From NCBI RefSeq assembly GCF_032854445.1, contig NC_088303.1:6209501-6273500 (forward strand): DNA of 64,000 nt. The letters are read 5' to 3'. The stretch is from Liolophura sinensis (Eukaryota; Mollusca; Polyplacophora; Chitonida; Chitonidae). Under the pieces are notes generated by a model. It was given only the letters and a program-made list of their open reading frames with translations. It made no database searches and was not told the DNA's origin. Positions 47,196 through 60,899 of the stretch are shown here, piece after piece (the stretch's first letter is position 1; each line of letters opens with the position of its first letter). The position numbers and the translations under genes were made by a program.

Positions 47196-48665
47196 AAATT
47201 CTGATTGCCATGGTGCTAGGGGGCGTGTAAATTGCTACTATTTATGCATTTACACGAACAGTTGGAATAAAACTCTGACTGAGGTAACTGACAATAGGCG
47301 GTATTTCACTGGTAACGTGTGACCATTTGCAAGCTATCACACTGTATTTTAACTCTCTACGCGTTACGTCTTATTATCTAATTCTAAATTAGATTAAGGA
47401 TCTTGTGAAAACCACCCAATGTAACAATCGTCACTGAATGGCACAATTACATTTAATGGATATGAGGTCCCTCATTTTTTCAACAATATAAAAGTTTTTG
47501 TTGGTGATCCAGTTATACGTATTCATCATCTTTTTTAACAATTCCCTTTTTAATTCCTGCTGGTAATGAAAACATTCTAGGAATGAAAGAAATTTTTCTG
47601 GCAACAAACTACTGGTAATGGTCACTGGTCACTTAAGAAAACGAATAATATTACGCGCTCTTTTCTTCTAAAAAATGTTACTATCAAACAAGTTTCTGGA
47701 GAGTGAAACAAATTTTGATGATCACCCCCCCCCCCCACACACACACACACCCGGCTGTGTATAGAGCACTTCAAGTAAATAACGAATCATTTTCACAAAA
47801 AATTAAAACTGACAGAAAACGTAGAACAGTACCAGCTTCACATGAAAGAGTGTGGTTTTCATCTTTTCATTTTGGTATATATGATGTACATTGTGTGGGT
47901 GTCTTAAGAAACATTCGAAAATAATTTTGGTATGGTTGTTGTTTGAGATCACCTTTATAAGGTAAGGTTAGGAGAAAAGACGAAATTTTGAGAATAAATA
48001 AATTCACTAGGCATGTGTCACATCTTCATTTAGAAAATTACTATCCAAAGACGATGTATATCAAGAGGTGGTCTCAAATATCCATTATGCAGAAATTGAT
48101 TACAAATGTCCTTTCCCCCTTAAATAAAAATCGCAAATCTATTGACGCCCAAATTCAGAAATATCTTTTCTCACACTTTCGTCTGAAGGTTACAGGATTT
48201 GTTAGGTTTTCAAATCGTGAGCTATAGGACCCATGGTTAGAGAACATTTTGTCTAAGCCAACGAAACATCCGAAATGCCAGCACCCGTGGGAGAGGAAGT
48301 CGGGTTAATTGATATAGAAACGAAACGGTACTGGCACCCTTGTGCCTGATCAGAGGAAAAGTGAAAACGACCTGACCTTTTTGGGCAGCGCGAAATCTGG
48401 TGATGCGTTGTCATGGGGTCAGGCGAGATTATAGACAGCCGTAGGTGAATCATGTATATACTTGTATATGTCTGCAGGGATGAGATAAACGAGCGTAACC
48501 ATATATTATATTAACGGTTTTTGTGAACAGACTGGGGATGTTTGCTACTTTGAGCCAGTTATTCTTTAGAATGTAGGCATGCTGTGCAAAAAATATGCAA
48601 TAATGGTAATCAGAAACTATACAAAGCCTCAAAAAGCATTCAATAGGCTAACATTGAGGGCATAT

Positions 48666-48916
48666 AATGTTGACTGTCGTCGTGTAAATGAGATACTCTT
48701 TACTACAGAGTGAAACTCCATACGAAAAAACGTATATAAGGAGCCATTTAACATTTAAGTCTGGGTGAATGAGTTATATAAACGCATAACTGACAGATGC
48801 TTTTAAAAATTGCTAGTTAATGGTCGTGGGTTTTCTCACACCACAGTACCAGCCCGGTCGCATAAGCGAAATTACGGCGTAAAACATCAATCAAATAAAT
48901 GAATAAACAAATAAAT
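48666..48916 (+). mobile_element. SINE family 1 remnants
   Basis: 48666-48713 (TTGACTGTCGTCGTGTAAATG) and 48819-48916 (AATGGTCGTGGGTTTTCTC, ACGGCGTAAAACATC, AATAAATGAATAAAC tail) are two 3' pieces on the same strand separated by about 105 bp of other sequence. Confidence 0.65.
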
Positions 48917-49098
48917 TTGTCAATAAACGGTCGACGATGTTGGTGAGGATACTTGCTCATGCTAAGGTTCGGTGACGGTCACTTACACCAATTCGGTGTG
49001 CATGTCTCTAAGTCACATGTGGGAATGGTTGTTAGTAAATTATGCTAAGTTTACACGGGGCACCCATGAAACTGATCGCTATTGTGTAAGTCAAAAAA

Positions 49099-49226
49099 GC
49101 GTCCATATGGCGATAACCACCATAAGAAAGTCGTCCATATGGCAGTAACCGACATAAGAATGTCGTCCATATGAGAGTAACCACCATAAGAAAGTCGTAC
49201 ATATGGCAGTAACCACCATAAGAAGG
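49099..49226. repeat. Minisatellite, 32-bp unit x 4
   Basis: Four copies of GTCGTCCATATGGCAGTAAC plus CACCATAAGAAA with small changes. Confidence 0.88.
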
Positions 49227-50570
49227 AACCCTAAGGCAAACGAAGACGATATCATCATCACCTCTTGTGATCAAAACCGTGTCAAGTGTTGTGCATGGAA
49301 TTTACTGAGACCAGTTGTTTTCCAGTAATATTACAAATTTGCCAGTATGTCTTCAACTTTGTATCCTGCCCAAAATTAATTGTGTAACAGTATATTAAAT
49401 ATGAACTAAATCTGCAGCTGTTCCGTTTGTTTTTTGTACAACTGTATTGGTGGCTGGGATGTGTTAAAATCGTAAATATGTAATATGACTTAATACTGGT
49501 ATTAGCTAATACACTTTTGAAAAACTGGGAACTGGACATTCCAAATTTATCCAAACAGGATACATGTACAATAAGCCAGAACCGAACATGAGAAAACATC
49601 TTGGCAGTAGGAAGATTGCCTACAGGTTTGCCCAAAATTCAACCTTTTGGGTTGCGTTACAGTAAGAGGTTGTCAACATACATTTTGCTGTTGTACACCG
49701 GTGAACAGAGGCCGAAATACCAATTTCTCTTTCTTGAGGTTTTACTACCAACATAGCACATAGTAACATTGTACTCAAAATTCAATGCATCTACGAGTTT
49801 TGTTCATATTTGAAGGCTTCACCTCACATTCTAATCAGGTTTCACTTACACAACAACGTATGGCGTCACAATAGCCACAGTATCTAATGATAGACGTCTG
49901 GTAGGTCGATATTCCTTTCCTTATTCAGTAGATGTTGATGTCTTGGTTTTGGAGGTACCCGACAACCAATCAAATTTTACTTTTTAATCATATTTTTATC
50001 AGCTAATCATTATCGAGAAAGAGTACAAACTCAGTGATAAACAAGTACCACGCAGTCTTGATGTTGTTGGAAAGAGTTATCGCGTCTTTGCTTAAATACC
50101 GAACCATCTGTTAGTGCACACCGCATCTTCCTGAGTTAATGTGCAGAATCTGTCGAGCATTCTCTACGTCATGAGTTGATTATTGAAATAACGCTTACAT
50201 TTAGCAGACATTGATTAACAATTTTTAACAAACGCCTGTTGCATTTTATCGGGTGGTAGCGTATTTGGTGCTTTTCTTGTGGCATTTCAAGCTGGGAATA
50301 AAGCAAATGCCGTGCAGTGGTGACCTCAAGTTGAAAATAAAATGTCATGTTGTAACGAGCTTTTCCTATTTACATGTAACACGTTTGCGTTGTAACAGGT
50401 GAGTTTGAACAGAAAATGTCGGCTAATTGCTTCACATTAACGTTTTGCCAGATGATGCTGACATAACCAGTTTTGGTAGTGAGAGAAATTTCCGGGTTAG
50501 GTAATATAGGTAACAGATATGGATTAAAGCTGTAGGCTGTCTATGCTGTACATCTTTAATTATATACCTT

Positions 50571-50728
50571 GAGGGTTGCGGTCTAGTGGTTAGAGGAGCC
50601 TGTCTTCTATTGCTGGGACACTCGCGGCGCTGGTTCAAACCTAGACTTGGACAGAGAATTTGTAGATTTCGGGCCGTGGGTGACAATAACCGGTAGACGA
50701 CGCTCCCGTGACACGAAATGAAATGAAA
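50571..50728 (+). mobile_element. tRNA-derived SINE, third head type
   Basis: Head GAGGGTTGCGGTCTAGTGG and TTAGAGGAGCC (box A-like), box B GGTTCAAACCTAG, then a body ending CGACGCTCCCGTGACACG and a short AAATGAAATGAAAA tail. It differs from the two other SINE families here. The long spacer between boxes and the tail argue against a working tRNA gene. Confidence 0.75.
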
Positions 50729-53159
50729 ACTCTTTTTGTGAAATAGCATAGCTATGGACCTAACCTGTCTAAAACTCAAGGTGAATCAAATGGGTTGGGT
50801 TCAACTACTCAAACAATAAACAACCACCTCGAGCTATAGTCCTGGTGAATGAAAATCTATTGAATACTTTTGGCCAGAAATACAATTGGCACATGACCGC
50901 CTGCATGCAGCCCTGCTCTATACATAATCGTTTTATTTCAGAAACTGATATTGACTTTAGTCCTGTTCACCCTAAATGTACATTTCATAAACACCAGTCA
51001 ATGGGCACCGTTTATAAAAATACATAGAAAAAATCTGTGAATAAACACCTGTTGTCTTTTCTTTTATATGAGGAAACCGGGCAGAGTCCCCGATCATCCG
51101 CAGCCAGTTGGCAGACTTCCTCATGTATTAACAAAGACGCAGTCTAGCTCTTGAACTCACAGTGATTGCATTGGTGAGAGACTCATGGGTCGGTGTTCTG
51201 AGTGCCAAAAGTTTCAGTAATTCCATATTAAACGATAAGAGAACCAACAGCAACCGGATTCTACAGCTGCTTGTTCCCTACTAAAATCAACATTAATTAC
51301 AGAACTTCTCACATCATTTTTTATGTGTGAACCGTTACCAAATTACAATAATTGTAATCGTAGCAAAAGTTCTGGAAATGTTCACTAATCAGTCAAAACA
51401 CAGACATGAAAGAGCATGTATAAGCATGGTTCCATTTGCGACTCATGTCCGTGTACTGCGGAAAACCAGCCATGACAGCTATTAAGTGTCACTGGATATT
51501 TGGGCGTGGAAGCTCCAGCACTGTTGGTAGACAAATCCCGGTGCTGCTTTATTCCATAGTAAAGCCCATAACTACTTATCGCGCGACCGTTATACAGATC
51601 AGCTAGAGTTCTTCTGCCCTTAGATAAAACCTGTTGGAAAGAGCTTAGTGAAATCAATGAAATCCGAAATGTCAGAAAACACCAGCTTAAGAAATCAATG
51701 GCTCTTCAATGAGATAGCATGGCAAACATTGTCGGGCTTTTTTTTTTAAACAAATCCGGAATCGATCTCAGTCTCCCTGTACCATAAGTGCCTGTTGTAG
51801 AAAATGTACTGTAAGAACATATACACATATAGTGGACGATGTTGGCTTGGGGAATGGTCAAGAGTAAAAGAGGCCTGGTTAAAACATGCTCTAAAGGTTT
51901 GGGGTCGCTTTTCGGCTGTATACATATTACCAAAAGTTAACTCAGCTATTTTTTAATAAAGTTCATTAGTTGCAAGCCCGCAGGAATTCAAGTTTTGACC
52001 AGCGTGTTTCCTCCATTTTATTAATGTCTTTGAATGCGCGATAAATTGTCCAAGGATGTATAAGAGATATAGCACACAGCTTGAGTGGAAGCATAAATGG
52101 AAGAGACCTGAGAAAAACAATGTATGCAATATAGCCAGTACAAAATAATGGTGTTGAATCTCAATGCCGTTGAATATGACTATGGTTGAAAGAAACCGAT
52201 TGTTAAAAACAAGTTACTATGTTAAGTAACTTAAAATAATTCTAGCCAGTTTATGGTTTACACGTGTATCCACATCGCTGACCACTTCATCACCATTACA
52301 GGTTGAATGAATCGACAAAGGCTAGTGTTACTCGAAACTTACATTCTCATCGACTCTAAAAATGTAAATACGAAAAACAAACGATGGGTACTAGGCGATA
52401 TGTCCAGAACAATGAGGGACCCTTATGTTTGGAAGACTTCGATTATATTGATATGCTTTACGCGTGCTCAAGTTTGTGACGTCAATGGTAATCGCGAGAT
52501 TGTTCTTAGATCACGTCACCGTTTGTCACCAGGCAAACCCGTGACCAGGCTGACCTTACCTAAGGGAAGAGGCCTATCGCGCTCCGAATGGAGGTTATAG
52601 CTTCTGCTATCGTGTCGGACGTGGAATGGGCAATTAGGTTATAATAAGAACATCTGATTAAAATCGATTGTATGATTTAGACATGATTAAATGTCAGGCG
52701 AAAACTCTTGATTTGGAAAAAAACACTTACAGCATGCTCGCGAAGCAGGAGATCAATACTAACCCCGGAGAAGTATATGTGAAAATGTCTATAAGATAAC
52801 GCTCTACGACGTAAACGTACATTTTATTGTCTACTTGTACATTTTTGGAACAGTATGGATTTTATATTAGATTGCTTACCTTGGCGCATCAAAGAGATCA
52901 GTTCTTGTCCCACAACATCTATATCAGGACGAAAATGGAGCGGTTCCATTTATCTTCTCATTTGCTGCCGTATCCAAACCGCAAATATCACACCAAAGCT
53001 CTAACAATCCCCAGCGTGTATAAAAGAGAATTCAGATATATACATCTCTTAAGTAAGAGTTTAACGTTGGTTCAAAATATGAGAAACAGAAAATACTTCA
53101 GTCCTCGGTATAATATTTACTAGTACGCATAGTGCTCCTCATGTGCAGGTTTACAGCAC
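50729..53159. other. Intergenic sequence
   Basis: Only a SINE head fragment (51068-51202) recognised. The open frames (for example 52307-52600) have no recognisable product. Confidence 0.6.
51068..51202 (-). mobile_element. SINE family 1 fragment (5' part)
   Basis: GAGGAAACCGGGCAGAGTCC, CTTGAACTCACAGTGATTGC and GAGAGACTCATGGGTC, the reverse complement of the body and part of the head. The 3' tail is missing. Confidence 0.75.
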
Positions 53160-54643
53160 ACTGAACTTAGCAGCGGGTTAGTTATTAGTTATTAGTTATT
53201 CGAATAACTAACTCTAAAGCTGGTTAGATATTTGAATAACTAATGCAGCGGGTTAGTTATTCGAAATCAGTTATTTGAATAACTAATAACTTACACAACA
53301 GCGGGTTAGTTATTCGATTTACTAATCACTAACTAGCAGTGAGCTAGGTAATCGAATAAATAAAAACAAACTGACTGCTCTTTAGTTATTCCAAATCAGT
53401 TATTTGAATAACTAAACTAACCAGCAGCGGGTTAGATATTGGAATAACCAATGTCTAACCCAGCAGCGGTATAGTTATTAAAAACCAGTTATTAAAATAA
53501 CTAATGACTAACACAGCGGCAGGTTAGTTACTCAAATAACTAAAACCTAACCAGCAGCGGGTTAGTCATTTGAAATTAGTTATTTGAATAACTGACATAG
53601 CAACGAGTTAGTTATTCGAACTAGCAGCTGTTAATTATTCGAATAACTATTAACTAACCAGCAGCCGGTTAGTAAATTGAATAACCAATAACTCAAATAA
53701 CCAATAATTCAAATAACTGATTAGTTATTCAAATAACTTAGTTAGTTATTTGAATAACCAATAACCAGCAGCCGGTTAGTTATTCGAAATCAGTTATTTG
53801 AATAACTAATAACTAACACAACAGCGGGTTAGTTATTCGATTAACTAAGAACTAACTAGCAGTGAGTTAGGTAATCGAATAACTAATAACAAACTTACTG
53901 CTCTTTAGTAATTCCAAATCTGCTGATGTGTTAGTCATTAGCTATTCGAGTAACTCATTTTGAATAACTACACCGCTGCTGTGTTTGCTATTAGGTATTC
54001 AAATAACTGATTTCAATAACTAGTCCGTTGCTGGTTATTCAATTTAATTTATTCAATTTATTCGTTATTCGATTCACTATCCCGCTGCTGGTTAGCTACT
54101 GGTTAATCGAATAACTAACCCGTTGCTAGTTCGAATAACTAACTCGTTGCTCTGTTAGTTATTAGTTATTCGAATAACTCACCGGCCGCCGTGTTAGTCA
54201 ATAGTTATTCGAACAACTGATTTTGAATAATTACACCGCTGCTGGGCTAGTTATCAGTTATTCAAATAACTGATTTGGAATAACTAAAGAGCAGCAAGTG
54301 TGTTATTAGTGTTATTCGATTACCTAACTCACTGCTAGTTAGTTATTAGTTAATCGAATAACTAACCCGTTGCTGTGTTAGTTATTAGTTATTCAAATAA
54401 CTGATTTCGAATAACTAACCCGCTTCTGCTTAGTTATTAGTTATTCAAATTACTAACCAAGTGCTGGCTTAGTTCTTGGTTATTCGAATAACTAACTCGC
54501 TGCTGGCTAGTTATTAGTGAATCAAATAACTAACACGCTGCTGAGTTAGTTATTAGTTTTTCGAATAACTAACCCGCTGCTGTGTTAGTTATTAGTAATT
54601 CGAATAACTAATAACTAATAACTAACTCGCTGCTAACTTCAGT
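53160..54643. mobile_element. Foldback-like element made of inverted short repeats
   Basis: The outer ends are inverted copies: ACTGAACTTAGCAGCGGG at 53160 and the reverse complement of ACTGAAGTTAGCAGCGAG at 54643; the match continues for about 50 bp. Between them lie dozens of AGTTATTCGAATAACT-type palindromic units separated by CAGCAGCGGG in the left part and CCCGCTGCTG in the right part, so orientation switches near the middle (about 53.9-54.1 kb). Long terminal inverted repeats built from short tandem repeats are the hallmark of foldback transposons. I found no target-site duplication and no coding sequence. Confidence 0.75.
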
Positions 54644-56095
54644 CTCCCCGAAAAGTTTCCTTTAATCCGTTTGATTTGATTGGTTGATTTTTTAATTGTT
54701 GTTTGTGATGCTCACAAATTTCTTTCATTTTTATTATGGCGATCATTTTGCCGGGGGGGGGGCGGGGAGGGGGTAAACCCTTAGTTTCACACTAACTACC
54801 CCAACGTATGACATCCACAAAAGCACACTATAGGCATACATGTATTGCTGGAAGAAATGTGGTGTTCAACGAATGCTATATGTTGTAAACAATCATGTGA
54901 GCCACGTCAACTCAGCAAGATCTCGTCGACAGTTTAAAATGGGGAGAATGTAATTTGAAACCTCAAAAATATACACAATACTTTAAAGCCGACTGGTCAG
55001 CAACCTACGGATGGTCATGAGTTTCCTCCGGGTTTTACCTGGTTTCCTCCCACCGTAATGTTGGTCTCCCTCATATAAGTCAAGTATTCTGGAGTGTGGC
55101 GTAAAACATCCATCAAATCAAATAAATTAATAAATTTTATTATGTAATTGTCTTGAAGTACATAGGTGATTGTGGAATTATTTCCACCCTTAATACGTCT
55201 GGTAGTGGTACGTAACGCAATACACTTGATCGGAATTATGTGGGTGAGCGTGTAATTAGTTTGATAGGGCACCTTTCACCAATAAGGTTGCCCAGAGTTA
55301 AGTCCAGCTCATGCTTGCTTCCTCTTCAGTCGTACCTGTGATGTTATATCTCTTTTTGAATTAAATTATTTCAGTAATCGTTGCATGGTAATTCCTAACG
55401 TTACAATGGCAATCCTTATTGAAATATTACGGATTTTATTTCTCTAAGACATTCTAATGATTTTTAGAATCATTGTGTCAAAGAATAACTGTATTAATTC
55501 ATTTCAAGATGGCATAGTAAACGGTTTAACAACAGCAATAACCGATGTGTGTGCATGTATAATTTTTAGGTGTTGTCAGCTGCGCTGGGGTCTTCTGAAT
55601 GCATTGACTGGATGTACCGTATTTATTGGTTTATGTAATCGTTTTGTCCAAACAGTTTGCACTATTTTTTCTTTAGAAACGGTTCACCACATTGAAATGG
55701 AACTTGGTACAGGGCTTTACCATAAGAAATGACAGATCAAGTTCGAATTTCCAGCCTTTACGTCTAATTTGGACAATATTATCAATGTATTTCTTCAAAT
55801 AGTTTTCTGAACTGTTTCTGACAGTGTCTCATCGTAGAGATTTCAAACGTAATATAAGGCTTCAAGTTACAAGTCATTTTCTAGTCGTCTGCGTCCAACT
55901 GGACCACAGTTATGACCGTTTTCATCAAAACATCTGACCGGACATTGTTTTTTCAAAAGAGTTCACGTTAATGTTCTCTTTGATTTGGGTAGATTTAAGT
56001 AACAAGGAGAAATCATTTATCGTTTAAAGTTTCAAAGCAAAAAAAAAATGGAGGTTGCAACAAACTTTCAAATAATATGAATGAACATCTGAGCT
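54644..56095. other. Intergenic sequence
   Basis: A G-run (54752-54775) and SINE pieces at 54994-55135 and 55268-55340. Nothing else recognised. Confidence 0.6.
54994..55340 (+). mobile_element. SINE family 1, 3' piece followed by a 5' piece
   Basis: 54994-55135 carries GTCAGCAACCTACGGATGG, TTTCCTCCCACCGTAATG and the AAATAAATTAATAAA tail. 55268-55340 carries a head-proximal piece (CCTTTCACCAATAAGG, AAGTCCAGCTCATGCTTGC). The order is 3' part then 5' part, so these are two copies or a rearranged one. Confidence 0.7.
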
Positions 56096-56106
56096 ACAAT
56101 CCCGGG

Positions 56107-57110
56107 ATCCACCTCACCTGAACTAATCACCCACCTATCCGAAAACTCACCCACCTCACCTGAACTAATCACCCACCTATCCGAAAACTCACCCACCTCA
56201 TCTGAACTAATCACCCACCTATCCGAAAACTCACCCACCTCATCTGAACTAATCACCCACCTATCCGAAAACTCACCCACCTCATCTGAACTAATCACCC
56301 ACCTATCCGAAAACTCACCCACCTCATCTGAACTAATCACCCACCTATCCGAAAACTCACCCACCTCATCTGAACTAATCACCCACCTATCCGAAAACTC
56401 ACCCACCTCATCTGAACTAATCACCCACCTATCCGAAAACTCACCCACCTCATCTGAACTAATCACCCACCTATCCGAAAACTCACCCACCTCATCTGAA
56501 CTAATCACCCACCTATCCGAAAACTCACCCACCTCCCCTGAACTAATCACCCACCTATCCGAAAACTCACCCACCTCATCTGAACTAATCACCCACCTAT
56601 CCGAAAACTCACCCACCTCATCTGAACTAATCACCCACCTATCCGAAAACTCACCCACCTCCCCTGAACTAATCAACCACCTATCCGAAAACTCACCCAC
56701 CTCATCTGAACTAATCACCCACCTATCCGAAAACTCACCCACCTCACCTGAACTAATCACCCACCTATCCCAAAACTCACCCACCTCACCTGAACTAATC
56801 ACCCACCTATCCGAAAACTCACCCACCTCATCTGAACTAATCAACCACCTATTCGAAAACTCACCCACCTCATCTGAACTAATCACCCACCTATCCGAAA
56901 ACTCACCCACCTCATCTGAACTAATCACCCACCTATCCGAAAACTCACCCACCTCATCTGAACTAATCACCCACCTATCCGAAAACTCACCCACCTCATC
57001 TGAACTAATCAACCACCTATCCGAAAACTCACCCACCTCATCTGAACTAATCACCCACCTATCCAAAAACTCACCCACCTATCCGAAAACTCAGCCACCC
57101 ATCCAAAAAC
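56107..57110. repeat. 42-bp minisatellite, about 23 copies
   Basis: Highly uniform copies of CCCACCTCATCTGAACTAAT plus CACCCACCTATCCGAAAACTCA. 42 is a multiple of three, so the minus strand shows an uninterrupted frame with a 14-residue repeat (GEFSDRWVISSDEV). The changes between copies that I could read all alter the amino acid (Asp to Gly, Val to Leu, Asp to Asn, Ser to Trp or Leu). That is not what selection on a protein would leave, so I treat it as non-coding. The copies decay after 57060 into CAGCCACCCATCC units. Confidence 0.93.
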
Positions 57111-60100
57111 TCAGCCACCCATGCAAAAAGTACACACTAGCATTAACACCAAACCAACTTCTCCCTCCACTCTGTTATTTAACATAGAAAAGTTGTGAAG
57201 ATGCGAAATTACAAGGTGCTTTTAGAAAAGTCCTAAATTCATCATAATTATCTCAATAAGACACGGTAGGCCCCATGGCAGAACATATGTTTTGGCCTTA
57301 TTGAAAACTGAGCGTCTCAAATGTAACCCCTGTTGAAATATTATTTCAGTAATGCTTACCACTGCATCGCTTACTGAAATAATTACTTCATTTTTTAATG
57401 AAACAATATTCTCAATAAGCGCTACACATGTAAGTGAGTACCGCATGAAATACCAATCAACCTATCAATCAATCAATCATGCAATAAATAAATAAATAAA
57501 TAAATAAATAAACCAGAACCTTTTCAATGGGGCCTTCCTGACTTAGTCAGCAAAAAAGTTATTTTTTCACAGACAAATAAGATTAAACTTCAACTCTCGT
57601 GGATTCGACTGATGTTTATAGTGAAGAGCTGGGTTTTCAGCGCCCATAAAACTGCCCCCAGTCACGTAACAGAAAATACTGACAAGGGCGACGTTACGCA
57701 CCAATCTGTTCAAGGCGTAAATTATCTAAAGCTACTCTATAATGTTTATTTGCTTTCACGTTTAAGAAACCATCTGGTCTCAATATCAGCACTCCATACG
57801 TCGCTAATACGAGAGCACAATTGCTAAAACAACTATACACAGATTCAATAATAGTACAACAAGAATAATAACAAAAAATACCTCTGCAGTCAAACATACG
57901 AATATATTTACCCTTTTGAGTGTGACTACCAGATTTCGTCATATATACCGGATGTATACCTTTGTGGTACATGTCGGAAAGTCAAATCACTGCCATTAGA
58001 TGATCATAATTTGATTCATAATCACAAAACCACTCCCCGGTGTTTATATCCAACAAAGCTTGTAATTAATCCGGACACTTAAATGTTGGATAGCAGCAAA
58101 TGTAGTCTAGATATCAATTTGGCGAAAATTACCGACATGGGCAATGGGTTTATTATGATTCTTGAATTCGGCAAGCCCGCGCAAACACAAAACTAAGAAC
58201 AGCAACAGCGATGAACAGCCACTATCCAGATCTGTTGTTCATTTATCGGTGTACTACTGCCTGCAGGCGACATTCGAATTCTGTCGAACAGCCCAGCTGC
58301 TCCAAGCGGGCGGGACATGAGCTTTTAATATGTTTGCCTGCTTTGTTTTGCCCAAATTAGCTTCTGATTTGTTTTTCTAGCCGGGTGCAAAACTATGATG
58401 AGCCTGAGAACTAGAACAGTGATTGTAGGTCGTGCTGGACAGGTCAGTTTGACCGCTTACTTCTTTATTCCATCGCTCCGTTACGAATCCAGTCAAAGAC
58501 CTCTCTAGTGAACAGGTTGCGAACTAATTACCATGGCCAATGCGGCCATTTGAGACCATTTTCCTCTCAGCTGAATGACTGCTTGTAGCTGATTTGATTA
58601 CAGATGACTGGAACCTCTCTGACACTAAACAGATACGTTACTCGTGTTGAATGTCAAAGGACATCTCTGATGAACGGAAATTTGGTTACAAAATTAATAT
58701 CGGTGCAACGTGCAGGCTACCTAGCTTAGTTATGCAGCACAATACATCCTTTTTACCTGTCAAAAGATCCTCTCCCTTCCGCCAAGAATCCACCATCCAC
58801 GTCTGGTCAGTAAATGCTAGTCTGGGTACCGTTTTGTTGGTCAGTCCACGAGATAAAGGATCTTTCTCTTGAGAACATATTTGTATTGACTTGGAGGTTT
58901 GCGTGAAAGTTAGTTAATCGACAGCAAAAGAAGTTTTAATATCGGAAAAGTGTGAAAGCTCGGAAAATATTCAGTCCGATGCCTCAAAAGATGCGTGTGT
59001 ACAAATTTGTTCATGGACAATGGCATGTGTTTGCACACAAATTACAGAATTAATGCACTTTTGGTACACATAACTTTTTAGATATGCATTTTTGACGCAA
59101 TCTTGTCTATGCTTAGCGCACAGTAATTTTTGAAGATCACCGATGGGCAACTGTACTGACAAAATGACTGTTATTTGCAATTTCCAAGCTTTTTGTACAT
59201 TAAGCCGTGAGAAGCCAATATAGGTCATTGTGGACAAATCTTTACATAACAATGAAACAAATTCAGAAATATCGGTCACCACGAACTTATGGAATACTGT
59301 ACTGGGGTTCAATGTGAAGCAAATTTATTCATCACCGTTGAACAAAAATGGACACGTGTCGATTACGGGTGTGTTCAATTTGTAGTCCTGAAACAGATAC
59401 CAATGACAGTGACATATGGTAATGATAGTGTTTACTTGATGGATATCAATTAATGGCAGTCTGTGCTCAGCACGGCGATTTTACCATGTACATACTGGAT
59501 CTCTATTGGCTTTATTCTGAACAATTGTGATTGAGATCCTGAGAGCACTTTAGTTCTCAATATTATTATTCGCCGTCAAATTTGCTACAAAAGTGAAGAG
59601 CAGGTTCCGATTTATTCAACTACCAACTGTTTTTACTTAAACGATTTTATTATGCATAAAATTTGCTCAGGACGACATGTTTTGCTTTGCAAATACATAC
59701 CTCGCCTTAAAATACCTCTGATAGTACACAAACATGTCATCATGCAAAGGTTATAATTAGAGCCGTAGTCTCATAAGACTGAGGTTTGTTTTTGGAAACG
59801 CATCAAAAAGTAAAGCAGTGTAAATGAGTTTGTTCAAATGAAACCTAGCGACGAACCACACACATGAGATGTTTATATGGAAAGTTTTGCAACAGTCATT
59901 CAGAGAGAAGAACTTGTAAAAATATTCTGTTAACTTTTGTTTTTGGTATTTGTCCAGTGGCCAAACAATAAAAACGTACACTTGTTTTTTTACACATTTT
60001 GCACTCCTCGTCCTTTACAGACTATGGGACTCCATATGCAACTGCTTAGAGTGTTAAAATCGGATATGGACACTGAGTAACCGATAATGCTCCGTCTCAG

Positions 60101-60775
60101 AACGAAAAGATAATAAGAGGATAAGGGGATTGTGTCTAATATCCTGGACTGATGGATATGCAGATACCGGAGAAGAGAAAGCCCAGCTGCTTGTCATGTT
60201 AAGCGAGCCATCGTGGTTGTGTTGCCTGAAGCAGCTAATTATTTGGCGTGAAGATCTTGGACAGTTCCCTAAGTGACTGTGGCGTAGCCGTTTCTTGATT
60301 GCATCTGTTGTTGGCTAACATGTTCATGAACTGAACTCCTCTGTTCAGCCTTCACCCGGTTACCCAAAACATTCGCTACATATGCTCAGTGTTTGAAATA
60401 ACCATCAGTTTTCATATAATATGCTAACTTTGGTGAGTGTGTTTTTTATGGGTAAAGCTTACCCACTATAATTAACTACGTATTAAAGCCAAAGATTCGT
60501 ATAAGCTTTGGGGTGTAGATACAAAATTAGAGATCACAACTCCTACATAAACCGCTAGAATACATGTATAATATGTTGTAATAAAGTTATTATTTGAAGT
60601 CACAGTTCTGCACAGTTTTACCGGCCTTATAAAATACAATCCTCTTTTCGATCCACATCTAAAGTGTCCGAGTCAAGCGGAATGGCGATTTCAAGCTTTA
60701 ACCGTCTGTTGCTGTAGTAGAGGCAATAGTATTAGACTACACCAAGGAGTGTGGTTATGAGTTGTGTGAACTGTA
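57111..60775. other. Intergenic sequence upstream of the RGK gene
   Basis: An AATAAA microsatellite/SINE tail at 57448-57512. 58100-58880 is less AT-rich and seems to be unique sequence. No exon or RNA recognised. Confidence 0.55.
57448..57512 (+). repeat. (AAAT)n tail, probably of a SINE
   Basis: ATACCAATCAACC, a few ATCA repeats, then seven AATA units. This resembles the SINE family 1 tail with an expanded simple repeat. Confidence 0.6.
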
Positions 60776-60893
60776 AAGGCGTTGAAAGCCCAACGAGGCA
60801 GCTACATCTTCCTCTTTTAAGGTTTTAAGTGTAACCTGACTCAGGTTTGACCCTGAAGAAAACGCTCTACCAACTGAGCCATCAGTGCCGGTA
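60776..60893 (-). mobile_element. SINE family 2 fragment with tRNA-like head
   Basis: Read on the minus strand: GGCACTGATGGCTCAGTTGG with TAGAGCG (box A) and GGTCAAACCTGAG (box B-like), then ACCTTAAAAGAGGAAGATG and TTGGGCTTTCA, which aligns with the family 2 copy at 42021. The 3' part is missing. Confidence 0.7.
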
Positions 60894-60899
60894 TCTTAA

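Larger units (their letters stand above)
47196..50570. other. Intergenic sequence
   Basis: Contains a C-run followed by (CA)n at 47724-47751, SINE remnants at 48666-48916 and a 32-bp minisatellite at 49099-49226. No gene recognised. Confidence 0.6.

Noticed and set aside
50571-50728. A tRNA gene
   Set aside because: Box A and B are present but the spacing and arms do not fold as a tRNA, and a SINE body and tail follow. The heads at 39090, 46919-47195 and 60893 are likewise SINE parts.
56068-57078. A 336-codon minus-strand repeat protein
   Set aside because: Open because the 42-bp unit is a multiple of three; between-copy changes are all non-synonymous, and there is no splice or promoter context.
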